From NCBI GenBank assembly GCA_016192985.1, contig JACPTC010000055.1, positions 1 to 40,320 on the forward strand: a stretch of 40,320 nucleotides of DNA, given 5' to 3'. Origin of the DNA: Candidatus Woesearchaeota archaeon (GTDB taxonomy: Archaea > Nanobdellota > Nanobdellia > Woesearchaeales > GW2011-AR4). Every line of letters begins with the position of its first letter. The stretch's first letter is position 1. Shown here in pieces: positions 7,360 to 16,201 of the stretch. Made by a program: the position numbers and the translations under genes. The notes beneath the pieces are model-generated. The model made no database searches and was not told the origin of the DNA. It worked only from the letters and a program-made list of their open reading frames with translations.

Positions 7360-7956
7360 TTAAAATGCCTTTATCAAATACAGTACTGCAAAAACAAAAA
7401 GCAATGCTCCAGCAATCTTGGGCAGATAATGCTCGTATTTGTGAATTTTATGCTCTACTCTTTCATACTCAAATACAGAAAGAAGAGTAATGCTTACGAG
7501 AGAGAAAGTAACGGTGCTTGCGTAGCCAACCATCATCACCATGCAGTTTATATTATTGAGGCAGAAGGCAAGTAGCGCAAATTCTTCCTCATGGATGAAT
7601 CCAAGCACGAAAGCAAAAGCAGCTATTTCCTTTAAGCTTTTTACTTTCCTTTTTTCCCCAGCATGCTCGTGCTCGGTCCAGAATTTATATGCCATGTAAA
7701 ACAATAAAGCCGCTGCAATATACCTTATCCAGGGCGAAGATGACAAATTAAATTTTTTGTTTACAAGGATAAATAGAATAACAACTGCAATTGAAGATAC
7801 AAAGTGGGCGGCAGCTATTATTAGAGAGCTTATCAGAGCAAACCCGTATTTTCTTTTTTGCCTCATTGAATACAATGCTGCAACTGGCCATCCGTGTCCC
7901 GGCTCAAGACCGTGGATAAGCCCAATCGAAATCACTCTCAAGTATATTTGGAACAT
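7360..7956 (-). CDS. NicO/RcnA-like metal transporter
   Basis: This is a 198-residue polytopic membrane protein. GLIHGLEPGHGWPVAALY near the N-terminus matches the HAL-x-PGHG helix of the NicO/RcnA nickel-cobalt transporter family. A second conserved helix, AAAHFVSSIAVVILF, carries the expected His. A His/Glu-rich loop (WTEHEHAGEKRK) and FVLGFIHEEEFALL could contribute metal ligands. A TATA-like element (TTTTTATATAAA on the minus strand, near 7975-7985) puts the transcript start at the ATG. It sits between a P-type metal ATPase and the NRAMP operon, so metal transport fits. The direction and the metal are not shown. Confidence 0.7.
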   Translation of the reverse strand: MFQIYLRVISIGLIHGLEPGHGWPVAALYSMRQKRKYGFALISSLIIAAAHFVSSIAVVILFILVNKKFNLSSSPWIRYIAAALLFYMAYKFWTEHEHAGEKRKVKSLKEIAAFAFVLGFIHEEEFALLAFCLNNINCMVMMVGYASTVTFSLVSITLLSVFEYERVEHKIHKYEHYLPKIAGALLFVFAVLYLIKAF

Positions 7957-8072
7957 AAATTTAAAATTATGGATTTATATAAAAAGTTTGTTTATTGGAT
8001 TTTAAAAAAACGAAAATATCTTTAAACTTTATTGGTAATATTGTTAAGCAGTAAAATGATATACTCCCAAAA

Positions 8073-9341
8073 CTAAATCCCAACGCCCTGAAATAACACT
8101 TGATACAGCAGATACCCATTAAATCCCAGAATAACTAATGCAAATACAACTGCAAAGACATTTGTTATTTTTTTGTTGACAAGCTCTTTCATAATATTCT
8201 TGTCTGCTGTATACATTATCAATGGTATCAATGGCAAGGGGATAAGCAAGCTTAATGCAACCTGGCTTAAAATAAGGATTCTCAAAGGCTCTATGCCGAG
8301 CAAAACCGCAATTGTGACTGGAATAACATTGATGAACCTTGTTATCAGCCTTCTAACCCATACGCTTATTCTAAAACCTGTCAAGCCGTCCATGACTGAC
8401 TGGCCTGCCAAAGTGCCTGTAACTGAAGACGAGACTCCGGCAGACAATAATGCAAGTGCAAACACAAGAGCTGCAAAATTACCAAATAAAGGTATTAAAG
8501 TCTTATAAGCTTGATCAAGTGTTGCAACTTCTATGCCTGCCCTATAAAAAGCAGCTGCAGACATAATTATTATTGCTGCATTAATGCAGGCAGCAATTGT
8601 AAGAGAAACTACATTATCTATCAAGTGATATTTTAAGGTTTTAAATTTGCTGCCAAAGTTGGAATTGATTATCTTATTTTTAATAAGCCAAGAGTGCACA
8701 AATAAAGCATGAGGCATTACAGTTGCTCCGATAATACCAACAGCCACCAGTGCACTTTCTTTTGTCAGTATTGGTTTAACTGAATGGAATAGAACGGAAG
8801 ACATATCTGGTTTGCTGATAAACAGTTCATACACATAGCCCAAACCGATTATTGAGACAAAAATTATGAAAGACTGCTCAAGAGTTCTAAACCTTTTTTG
8901 AGTAAGGAGGATTATGATCAAAACATCTGCTACTGCGATATAAGTGCCCCACAGCAATGGAATGCCAAACAGCAAATTTAAAGCAACAACAATTCCTAGA
9001 AATTCTGCCAAGTCAGTTGCCAAAATAGCAACCTCTGCCAAAATCCAGTATCCCAATACAAGCCATTTTTTCTTCAGTTTTTCTTTAACCAGTTCTGGCA
9101 ATGAATATCCTGCAATGCCAAGCTTTCCAGATAAATACTGAAAAAGCATCGCCATTCCAGAAGCAAGCCACACCACCCAAAGCAAGTCATAGTTAAAAGA
9201 AGCGCCCCCACTTATGTCTGTGCCCCAGTTGCCAGGATCCATATATGCAACACTAACAATCAATCCAGAGCCCATAAACGATAATAGTTTTCTGTCAGAG
9301 AATACTTTAAAATAATCAATAAACTTTTGGAAAAATTCCAT
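8073..9341 (-). CDS. mntH: NRAMP divalent metal transporter (MntH-like)
   Basis: The protein has 422 residues with about 11 membrane segments. The transport motif MDPGNWGTD in helix 1 and GATVMPHALFVHSW in helix 6 (MPH) are the metal-coordinating signatures of proton-coupled Mn2+/Fe2+ importers. It is the last gene of the operon dtxR-MCO-ZIP-NRAMP, eight bases after the ZIP gene, which agrees with control by a metalloregulator. Mn2+ or Fe2+ is the expected substrate. Confidence 0.93.
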   Translation of the reverse strand: MEFFQKFIDYFKVFSDRKLLSFMGSGLIVSVAYMDPGNWGTDISGGASFNYDLLWVVWLASGMAMLFQYLSGKLGIAGYSLPELVKEKLKKKWLVLGYWILAEVAILATDLAEFLGIVVALNLLFGIPLLWGTYIAVADVLIIILLTQKRFRTLEQSFIIFVSIIGLGYVYELFISKPDMSSVLFHSVKPILTKESALVAVGIIGATVMPHALFVHSWLIKNKIINSNFGSKFKTLKYHLIDNVVSLTIAACINAAIIIMSAAAFYRAGIEVATLDQAYKTLIPLFGNFAALVFALALLSAGVSSSVTGTLAGQSVMDGLTGFRISVWVRRLITRFINVIPVTIAVLLGIEPLRILILSQVALSLLIPLPLIPLIMYTADKNIMKELVNKKITNVFAVVFALVILGFNGYLLYQVLFQGVGI

Positions 9342-9349
9342 TTTGTTAA

Positions 9350-10549
9350 TTATCCAACAACCAAAAATCCTGTTGCATACATTATCAATAATCCAGTTAG
9401 AAATCCAAGCACATTTGTGACTGTAAATATTGAAAGCCAGTTGCCCTTTGCAATTTGGTTTAAGATGTCGAAAGCAACGTCAAATATGGCGCCTGCACCG
9501 ATTGCAAGGAAAAAAACTCCAAGTGCAGCGGAAAAGGCAAAGCCACCAATTAAAGCTCCAACTATGGTAGGGGCTCCTGCAATTATTCCCATTAGGATTA
9601 GATGTGCTAAGAAATTCCTTATCTGTGTGAAAGTTTTTGTTAATGGAACTACAATTGCAACTCCCTCTGTGACATTATGCACCATAAATCCTATAACCAA
9701 TAAGCTGCCAAGAGCAATCTCTCCAACAGCATAAGCGCTGCCGATTGCAAGCCCTTCTCCAAGATTATGCAATCCAATCCCAAGCGCAATTAAGTAGCCC
9801 CACATTAAGGCTTGATAATGCTCGCTTTTTTCTTTTGCATTGTGCTGTGTTTTATAGCTTACAGCGGATAAAGTCAATACAGCAAGCAAAAATCCGATTA
9901 AAAGTATGCCAATACCATTATACGCTTGTGGCAAACTTTCTATAAGCTCAAATGACTCTGAAAGCGCGTCAAAGCCAAGAAAAACAAGCAGACCAATTGT
10001 AAGTGAAAGCAAGAAGCTGTACCATCTCAAGCGCAGCATTTTAAGGAAAGGGAACCAAAGCAAGCCAATTAGAACAGGTATAACACCAACATAAATACCT
10101 AGTAAAATAAATGTTTTAAAATAGAACCAATTGAATGTAGGAGTTATGGCAGCTGCCTCAATCTCCTTTTCAAAAGTTACTCCATTTCTAGATATTAAAG
10201 TTATTACTTCTGCATCTCCTTCCAGCCAAGGGTAATTAATATTTATCCTTCCTCTTTGTAAAGGCTCAAGGGTATTACTTGGAGTAATTTCAAATTGCCA
10301 ATATGCTTCATTGACAAGAACTTGGGCTATAGTTATTGACTCTGGACCGTCATTAAACACTTCAAGCTGGATATGCTCTGGAGAAAATATCACTCTTTGA
10401 ATGAATGCCTTCTCAATCGGCGCAACAGTTGATTTGAAAACTCCCAAAGGACCAAACTTGAGAAAAATAAGCAATAGCACTAAAAGTAGAAAAACTGGTA
10501 ACAAAGCGCTTATCCAAAGCTTTAACTTACTTTGTGCTTGTTCTTCCAT
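9350..10549 (-). CDS. ZIP-family metal transporter with N-terminal extracellular domain
   Basis: The protein has 399 residues. After one N-terminal membrane helix there is an about 100-residue beta-rich external region (APIEKAFIQRVIFSPEHIQLEVFNDG...), then a ZIP core. The core has IGLHNLGEGLAIGSAYAVGE in helix 4 and MVHNVTEGVAIVVPL in helix 5, with the His/Glu metal ligands. The extra external domain is not part of the usual ZIP permease. Its gene is separated from the multicopper oxidase gene by only two bases, so the two products may work together, for example on metal oxidised or reduced before uptake. Confidence 0.9.
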   Translation of the reverse strand: MEEQAQSKLKLWISALLPVFLLLVLLLIFLKFGPLGVFKSTVAPIEKAFIQRVIFSPEHIQLEVFNDGPESITIAQVLVNEAYWQFEITPSNTLEPLQRGRININYPWLEGDAEVITLISRNGVTFEKEIEAAAITPTFNWFYFKTFILLGIYVGVIPVLIGLLWFPFLKMLRLRWYSFLLSLTIGLLVFLGFDALSESFELIESLPQAYNGIGILLIGFLLAVLTLSAVSYKTQHNAKEKSEHYQALMWGYLIALGIGLHNLGEGLAIGSAYAVGEIALGSLLVIGFMVHNVTEGVAIVVPLTKTFTQIRNFLAHLILMGIIAGAPTIVGALIGGFAFSAALGVFFLAIGAGAIFDVAFDILNQIAKGNWLSIFTVTNVLGFLTGLLIMYATGFLVVG

Positions 10550-10551
10550 TT

Positions 10552-11754
10552 TTACTCTGTTACCTCAAAAAAGCCCATCCAGCCAAGTTCTGCAAATTCT
10601 GAAACATGAGCATGAAACATGTACATTCCGGGCCATTTGAATCTTACATCAAGAATCGACCTTTCTCCTTGCACCATTGAAACAATATCGGTATAAGTGT
10701 TCGGCTCTTGCTTTGTTCCGGTCCTGTATTCATCAAAGAAAGTTGCATGTAAATGGAAAGAATTGATAGGGTCAAATTCAACAATATTTATTAAATAAAT
10801 CCTTATCAATTCCCCTTTCTTTACTTTTATGGGATTTAATGCATAATAAAATGCCTTTGTGTTGACTGCATAAACTTCATTTCCCCCATCGAGGTTTGTG
10901 TCGAATGCGTTCATTACCATTACAAGTTCTTTGTCAGCTTTTTGCCTTGTGTCATTTTTTGGGTCAACAATGTAAGCACCGTACAATCCTTTGGAAATGT
11001 GCTGCTTTAATGGAACAGAGTGGCAGTGGAACAAATGCACGCCATAAGGGTCTGCTTCAAATTCATAAGTAAATGATTTGCCAGGATACACAAATTCTTG
11101 AGTCATAGCACCATCCATTTCAGCAGGATGAAAGCCGTGAAAGTGCATAGTATGTGGTTTTGTGCCCTTGTTTGTGAAATGAATTCTAATCAAATCACCT
11201 TCAGTCGCCCTTATCGTTGGAGCAGGAACTTGACCATTGTATGTCCATGCAGGGAAAAAAACCCCAGGCGCGATTTCAATTTCCTTGTCTTCCGCATAAA
11301 TCCAGTATTCCCTTAGCAAACTCCCGTCAGCGCGTTTTGTTTCCTTGTAGTATTTACTGCGTTCTTCTGGAGGAAGGTTGTTGAAATTCCATGCTGTCAG
11401 GTATTCCATTGGATCAAAATCTTCTAAGGTGTAATTGCCAACCACACCAAATTTTTCCTGAGCTGTTTGTTGTACACTTTTGTAATGCGATGCGTAAGGG
11501 CTGTTTTCCCTTAATTCTACGAAAGATTCCAAACATTTTGGGTCTGTATCTGCCGGGTTTGTGCAATATTTTGCAGCCTCTTTCATCTTGTCAAACTCTG
11601 TTTCTGCCTTGACATCTTTTGTAGCATATTTTAGAGTTGCAAAGCCAGCTATCAAAAGCAAGATTATCAGCAATGGCACGGGTTTCTTTAAATTATTCTT
11701 AATTTTATCAATAAGTATTAATGATATTGCTGTGATTAATTTTATGTTTCCCAT
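10552..11754 (-). CDS. Membrane-anchored two-domain multicopper oxidase
   Basis: The protein has 400 residues and an N-terminal membrane anchor (VPLLIILLLIAGFATLKYA). Two cupredoxin domains follow. Copper motifs appear in order: MHFHGFHPAEMDG, LFHCHSVPLKQHISKGLYG, NSFHLHATFF and MYMFHAHVSEFAE. The four HxH motifs account for a type 2/3 trinuclear site between the domains. The type 1 site (His, Cys, His) is in domain 1, with Leu where an axial Met often sits. This favours a two-domain laccase or metallo-oxidase over a nitrite reductase. It is translated just ahead of ZIP and under the DtxR operator, so a ferroxidase or Mn-oxidase role is likely but inferred. Confidence 0.88.
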   Translation of the reverse strand: MGNIKLITAISLILIDKIKNNLKKPVPLLIILLLIAGFATLKYATKDVKAETEFDKMKEAAKYCTNPADTDPKCLESFVELRENSPYASHYKSVQQTAQEKFGVVGNYTLEDFDPMEYLTAWNFNNLPPEERSKYYKETKRADGSLLREYWIYAEDKEIEIAPGVFFPAWTYNGQVPAPTIRATEGDLIRIHFTNKGTKPHTMHFHGFHPAEMDGAMTQEFVYPGKSFTYEFEADPYGVHLFHCHSVPLKQHISKGLYGAYIVDPKNDTRQKADKELVMVMNAFDTNLDGGNEVYAVNTKAFYYALNPIKVKKGELIRIYLINIVEFDPINSFHLHATFFDEYRTGTKQEPNTYTDIVSMVQGERSILDVRFKWPGMYMFHAHVSEFAELGWMGFFEVTE

Positions 11755-11773
11755 TTTATTAAAAATAAAGAAT

Positions 11774-12172
11774 TTAACTTGGTATTGGCTTGCCGTGAGG
11801 ATCCTTTTTTGGATTGCCTAACATTTTCTTTATTTTATTTATTGAATCGTCGCTAAACGCATGCTCCAACCTGTGCGCTTCTTGATGCACATTCTTTGAA
11901 TCAATCTTCAGCACATTTTTTAAAAAAAGCTCTATCAAGCGGTGCTTTGAAGTCAATTTTTGTGCAATTTTCCTTCCTTTCGATGTGAATTTCAACTTTG
12001 AGTACTTTTTATAAGAAACAAGCCCCTCTTTGTTAAGCTCCTGCACCATCTCTGAAACGCTTGGCTTTGAAACATCGAGATAATGAGCCAAATCAATAGA
12101 TTTGAGTTCCCTTTTCTCTTCCTCTAAAATGTACAAGCCCCTCAAATAGTCCTCCTTGTTTGCTGTAAACAT
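11774..12172 (-). CDS. DtxR/MntR-family metalloregulator
   Basis: The protein has 132 residues. It has the winged helix of the family (EDYLRGLYILEEEKRELKSI, then SKPSVSEMVQELNKEGLVSY) and the metal-binding dimerization helices, with HRLIELFLKNVLKID and EAHRLEHAFSDD. No SH3-like third domain is present, so it is MntR-sized. It is first in the operon with MCO, ZIP and NRAMP genes. An inverted repeat of DtxR-box type lies immediately upstream, so metal-dependent repression of itself and the uptake genes is strongly suggested. Confidence 0.92.
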   Translation of the reverse strand: MFTANKEDYLRGLYILEEEKRELKSIDLAHYLDVSKPSVSEMVQELNKEGLVSYKKYSKLKFTSKGRKIAQKLTSKHRLIELFLKNVLKIDSKNVHQEAHRLEHAFSDDSINKIKKMLGNPKKDPHGKPIPS

Positions 12173-12175
12173 AGA

Positions 12176-12195
12176 AAGTTAGGATAACCTAACTT
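12176..12195. promoter_or_regulatory. DtxR-type operator
   Basis: AAGTTAGG-ATAA-CCTAACTT is a perfect 8-bp inverted repeat with a four-base spacer, three bases upstream of the regulator's ATG. It matches the TTAGG...CCTAA core known for DtxR/MntR boxes. It lies directly downstream of the TATA element, so binding would block initiation. Confidence 0.85.
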
Positions 12196-12205
12196 ATATA
12201 TAAAG
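12196..12205 (-). promoter_or_regulatory. TATA element for the DtxR operon
   Basis: The minus strand reads TTTATATATA here, about 25-30 bases from the ATG at 12172. That predicts a leaderless or very short-leader transcript. The DtxR-type operator abuts it. Confidence 0.65.
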
Positions 12206-12259
12206 GTTCGCTTTTTAACAAATCAAAAACATTATAAACGATGCAATATTAGCAATTTT

Positions 12260-12667
12260 ATGGTGCAAAAATACTTCACAGTGGACAGCGCTCAAAAGCA
12301 GATTCCGAAGATTAAAAAATCCTTGTTAAAGCTCCAACACTTGAAAAAGGCGATAGATGCAATTTTATCCATAAGGATAGACCCAATGGAGGTTGAGCAT
12401 GACGAATTTCTTGAAACAAACACAAAGCTGAACAAGGAATATCATAAATTGTCCTATGAATTTTACAAGGAACTGGAAAATCTGGAAAAAACAGGATGTG
12501 TTTTGAAAGACTTGGAGCAGGGCTTGGTCGATTTCTACTGCAAGTTTGAGGGCAGAGACATTTTCCTGTGCTGGAAGCTTGGAGAAGAAAAGGTAAAAGC
12601 ATGGCATGAAGCAGATGATGGATTTGCAGGCAGAAAGCCGATTATTGATTTAAAACAATTACAATGA
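12260..12667 (+). CDS. DUF2203 family protein
   Basis: The protein has 135 residues and is predominantly helical. The C-terminal block GRDIFLCWKLGEEKVKAWHE followed by DDGFAGRKPI is the conserved signature of DUF2203. The N-terminal half is a long helical pair. The function of the family is unknown. The stop overlaps the next start (ATGA at 12664), so it is translationally coupled to the DUF255 gene. Confidence 0.88.
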   Translation: MVQKYFTVDSAQKQIPKIKKSLLKLQHLKKAIDAILSIRIDPMEVEHDEFLETNTKLNKEYHKLSYEFYKELENLEKTGCVLKDLEQGLVDFYCKFEGRDIFLCWKLGEEKVKAWHEADDGFAGRKPIIDLKQLQ

Positions 12668-14346
12668 ACGCAAAAATTAATTGGATTGAATGGGGCAAAG
12701 AATCCTTTGAAAAGGCAAAAAAAGAAAACAAGCCTATTCTGCTTGATTTAACTGCAGTATGGTGCCATTGGTGCCATGTGATGGACGCAACTTCATATTC
12801 TGATGATGAGATTGCAAAAAAAATAAATGGAGATTTCATACCTATAAAAGTGTATATTGACAAAAGGCCTGACATAAGGGAAAGATACAACATGGGGGGA
12901 TTTCCCTCAACTGTTTTTCTTGATTCTGATGGCCACATAATAGCAGGCGACACTTATGTGCCCGCAGAGAGATTTAAGTTAATGCTCGAGTTTGTTAAGA
13001 AATCTTACAAAAGTACTAAAAATGATATTTATAAAGGGGGAGTTGAATTTGGAAACGCATCAGAAAGAGGTAAAGATATCAACAAGACAAAAGTAAGTGT
13101 GCAGATTATAAAAGATGTACTGTTGTCCATAGAAGGCAATTTTGACAGGTTCTATGGGGGGTTTGGCATGCATCCAAAATTTCCAGCTCCAGAAGTTCTG
13201 GATTTGCTGTTTGCGCAGTATAAAAAAATAAAAAACAGAATATATCTTGATATGGCTTTAAAGACGCTTGACTGCATGTACGAAGGGATATATGACAAAA
13301 TTAATTTTGGCTTCTTTAGGTATTCAGTTACACAAGATTGGAAAATGCCTCACTACGAAAAGATGATTGACACGAACGCAGGCTTGCTGAGAAATTATGC
13401 AGTTGCATTCTACATAACAAAAGACGACAGATATAGGAAGATAGCAAGTGAAATAATTGGATACATCAGCAGATTTCTGTCAAATCAAAAAACTGGCGGA
13501 TTTTACGGCTCCCAGGATGCTGATGAGGAATATTATCATTTGAACCATGATGAAAGAAAAAAGGCAAAGCGGCCCTATGTTGACAAAACAATTTATGTTG
13601 ATTGGAATGCAATGATGGTTTCTTCCTACATAAAATCCGGTGCGGTATTGGATGACAGCAAAGCAACAGGTTTTGCTATAAAAACAGTTGATTTCATCTT
13701 GAAAAATTGTTATGATAAAAAACATGGGCTATCCCATTATTTTGGCGGCAAGCCCAATGTGAATGGCTTGTTATCCGATAATATATATTTTCTGAATTGC
13801 TTGATTGATGCATATCTTGTCACTCAAAATCAGGGATATTTTAAAAAAATAAAAGAAATCGCAGGATTGATTTTGAAAAACTTTTATGATAATAAAAATG
13901 GCGGCTTTTACGATAAAGTATTGAAAGATGTGGATTTTGGAGCATTAAAACGCAGAGATAAGCGATTTCTTGAGAATTCTTTTTGTGCAATTGTTTTTTT
14001 GAGGGTTTATTTTTTGACAAAAGATGGCAGATATAGGGAATCTGCTGAAAAAACAATAGCATATTTTTTTGACAGTTATCTCAGGCATGCATATTTTGCG
14101 GCAAGTTATGCTATTGCTGCAGAAATGCTATTGGACGGCGGAATAAAGGTTGATGTTGTCAATAAAAATGAGATGATAAAAATCTGCATGGCATCAAACA
14201 GCCCCGGGATTATTGTAAATTTTATTGATAAAGCGGGTAAAAAGCAATATCCGGGTTATGAGACGGAAGGGGCTTATATATGCAAAGGAACTGTATGCAA
14301 AGGCCCAATAACAGAACAAGATAAATTGGAAGAGGAATTGCCTTGA
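12664..14346 (+). CDS. DUF255 thioredoxin-domain protein (YyaL/SSP411-like)
   Basis: The protein has 560 residues. The N-terminal thioredoxin-like domain contains AVWCHWCHVMDATSY (Cys34/Cys37) and GGFPSTVFLD. The rest is an alpha/alpha barrel resembling glycosidase or epimerase folds, with GGFGMHPKFPAPEVLDLL, MPHYEKMIDTNAGLLRNY, GGFYGSQDADEEYY and WNAMMVSSYIKSGAVLDD. The length is somewhat below the 650-700 residues common for the family, and the usual N-terminal lead-in (NRLxxExSPYL) is missing. The role is not established. Overlap with DUF2203 suggests a shared process. Confidence 0.9.
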   Translation: MNAKINWIEWGKESFEKAKKENKPILLDLTAVWCHWCHVMDATSYSDDEIAKKINGDFIPIKVYIDKRPDIRERYNMGGFPSTVFLDSDGHIIAGDTYVPAERFKLMLEFVKKSYKSTKNDIYKGGVEFGNASERGKDINKTKVSVQIIKDVLLSIEGNFDRFYGGFGMHPKFPAPEVLDLLFAQYKKIKNRIYLDMALKTLDCMYEGIYDKINFGFFRYSVTQDWKMPHYEKMIDTNAGLLRNYAVAFYITKDDRYRKIASEIIGYISRFLSNQKTGGFYGSQDADEEYYHLNHDERKKAKRPYVDKTIYVDWNAMMVSSYIKSGAVLDDSKATGFAIKTVDFILKNCYDKKHGLSHYFGGKPNVNGLLSDNIYFLNCLIDAYLVTQNQGYFKKIKEIAGLILKNFYDNKNGGFYDKVLKDVDFGALKRRDKRFLENSFCAIVFLRVYFLTKDGRYRESAEKTIAYFFDSYLRHAYFAASYAIAAEMLLDGGIKVDVVNKNEMIKICMASNSPGIIVNFIDKAGKKQYPGYETEGAYICKGTVCKGPITEQDKLEEELP

Positions 14347-14428
14347 TAAATACCAAAGATTCCGATTTTGGGTTTTTGATTTTGATATTTCAAAACTTTA
14401 ATAAATAACTTCAAAATCATAGTTTATT

Positions 14429-15931
14429 ATGGAAAAAGCAACTGTTTCTATAAAAATATTGAGAGTTGAGATAGGCAAAATTAAAGATAATGCCCTCTTG
14501 GTGGGTTTTTTAAAGGATAAGCTAAGTTTTGATGTTGAATTAAAAAAGTTAGATAGCAATCTGAATGGAGTTATTGGCTCGTACATTAAAAACGGCAATT
14601 TTAAAGGGGAAAGTGGCGAAGTAAAAAGCATATTCACAAATAAAGACATAAAAAGTATTGTCCTTGTTGGTTTAGGTGAAGAAGCCAAATATAGCCTTTA
14701 CGTTCTCTCAAATGCAATCGCAGATGCATCGAAAAGATTAAGGGATAATGGTACTGATAGCTTTAGTATTTTTTTGGAATCATTCAACAATGGGAAATTT
14801 GCAGATGAAGGGCTTGTTGAAAAAGTCGCATTAAGCTCTTTAATGGCATTGTATAAGTTTATAGAATACAAAACAAAAGACAAAGATAAGGCAAAATGGA
14901 TAAAAAAGATTACAATCCTTACCAATTCAAAGCAGAGTTTTGACAGTGAAATAAGGTATGCATGCACAGTCGCTGATTGTGTCAATAAAACAAGAAGCCT
15001 TGTGAATACCCCTCCCAATGTTGCGACTCCTAGATATATAGCGGACTATGCAAAAGAGCTTGCCAAACAATCTGGATTGAGATGCATTGTTTTTGACGAA
15101 AGGCAAATTGAAAAAATGAAGATGGGTTGCTTTCTCGGAGTTGCGCAAGGCAGCGTGCAGAAGCCAAGGCTTGTTGTTCTTGAATATGATGGTGCTGGAA
15201 AAAGACAGAAGCCAATTGCAATAGTTGGTAAGGGAATAACATTCGACAGTGGCGGCTTAAACCTAAAGCCTTACCCATACATTCTCAATATGAAAGATGA
15301 CAAAGGGGGAGCTGCTGCCGCTATCCACATTATCGAAGCCTGCGCTAGGTTAAGATTGCCAATAAACTTAAGGGTTATCACTCCTCTTTGCGAGAATATG
15401 CCAAGCGGCACTTCCTTCAGGCCAGACGATGTATTAAGGGCTTGTAACGGGATGACTGTTGAAATAAAAAACACTGATGCAGAAGGGCGTTTGATTCTTG
15501 CAGATGCGTTGGCTTATGCTGCCGAGCAAAAGCCACAGGCAATAATAGACATTGCCACTTTGACAGGAGCAAGCCTGATTGTATTGGGCAATGTTGGAAC
15601 GCCTTTTGTTTGCACTGATGAAAATTTAAGAAAAAAAGTTAATAATGCTTCAGTAAAAAGTCTTGAAAAAATTTGGGAGCTTCCTCTTTGGCAGGAGTAT
15701 GAGGAAAGCCTGAAAAGCGATGTTGCTGACTTTAAGCACATTGGAGACGAAGGGGAGGCTGGAGTTATCACAGCTGCAATGTTCCTGAAGAATTTTGTGA
15801 AAGACATTCCTTGGGTGCATATCGATATAGGAACAACAGTATGGTCAAAGGTTGATAAAGGTGTGTTAACAAAAGGCGCAACTGGAGCAACTGTAAGGCT
15901 GATGATGAAAATGCTGAGGGAATGGAAATAG
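14429..15931 (+). CDS. pepA: Leucyl aminopeptidase, M17 family
   Basis: The 500-residue protein is the usual size for cytosolic M17 aminopeptidase. The C-terminal catalytic domain has VGKGITFDSGGLNLKPYPYI with the metal-binding Lys and Asp, NMKDDKGGAAAAIHII, and NTDAEGRLILADALAYA, the family signature with metal-binding Asp and Glu and the catalytic Arg. It releases N-terminal amino acids from peptides in a two-metal reaction. A TATA-like TTTAATAAAT about 30 bases before the ATG predicts a nearly leaderless transcript. It could help use peptides and amino acids from outside. Confidence 0.95.
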   Translation: MEKATVSIKILRVEIGKIKDNALLVGFLKDKLSFDVELKKLDSNLNGVIGSYIKNGNFKGESGEVKSIFTNKDIKSIVLVGLGEEAKYSLYVLSNAIADASKRLRDNGTDSFSIFLESFNNGKFADEGLVEKVALSSLMALYKFIEYKTKDKDKAKWIKKITILTNSKQSFDSEIRYACTVADCVNKTRSLVNTPPNVATPRYIADYAKELAKQSGLRCIVFDERQIEKMKMGCFLGVAQGSVQKPRLVVLEYDGAGKRQKPIAIVGKGITFDSGGLNLKPYPYILNMKDDKGGAAAAIHIIEACARLRLPINLRVITPLCENMPSGTSFRPDDVLRACNGMTVEIKNTDAEGRLILADALAYAAEQKPQAIIDIATLTGASLIVLGNVGTPFVCTDENLRKKVNNASVKSLEKIWELPLWQEYEESLKSDVADFKHIGDEGEAGVITAAMFLKNFVKDIPWVHIDIGTTVWSKVDKGVLTKGATGATVRLMMKMLREWK

Positions 15932-15934
15932 TTG

Positions 15935-16102
15935 TTATTGTATAATATTGATAAAAATTTGAATTGTTCTAAAACAAATGAAAATCATTATTTTTATAGA
16001 CAGGATTGATTTTAAAATGCCAATCTGTCGTCGGTAAATCAATTCGTTCTGTAATTCCTGAATGAAGCTTTTAAAATGTAGAAATTCTTTGTTATTTTGC
16101 AT
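15935..16102 (-). CDS. Small ORF (55 aa) with promoter and ribosome-binding site
   Basis: This ORF is too short for the track. It starts MQNNKEFLHFKSFIQELQNE and ends with a hydrophobic, Ile-rich tail (SIKIMIFICFRTIQIFINII). GAGGTG lies eight bases before the ATG. A TATA element, AGTATATAAAGC, lies about 25 bases before that site, and two 9-bp direct repeats lie further upstream. The stop is three bases from the convergent pepA stop. The context makes translation plausible. I recognise no family, and the AT-rich 3' half could be random open frame or the remnant of a longer gene. Confidence 0.4.
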   Translation of the reverse strand: MQNNKEFLHFKSFIQELQNELIYRRQIGILKSILSIKIMIFICFRTIQIFINIIQ

Positions 16103-16148
16103 AAAAAGCGCACCTCTTTTACTAGCTTACCGATGATAAAGTTTGCGC

Positions 16149-16201
16149 TTTATATACTTTGCATGTATTCTGTCGTCTAGAAAATTATTTTTTGTCGTCT
16201 A
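16149..16201 (-). promoter_or_regulatory. TATA box with two upstream TAGACGACA direct repeats
   Basis: On the minus strand, TAGACGACA occurs at 16193-16201 and again at 16171-16179, exactly 22 bases apart (about two helical turns). AGTATATAAAGC follows at 16149-16160. Repeats just upstream of a TATA box are a typical place for an archaeal activator. A related TGTCGTC copy lies inside the small ORF at 16026-16032. Confidence 0.5.

Noticed and set aside
10552-11754. Multicopper oxidase as copper nitrite reductase (NirK)
   Set aside because: All four HxH motifs of a trinuclear oxidase site are present and no other denitrification gene is nearby.
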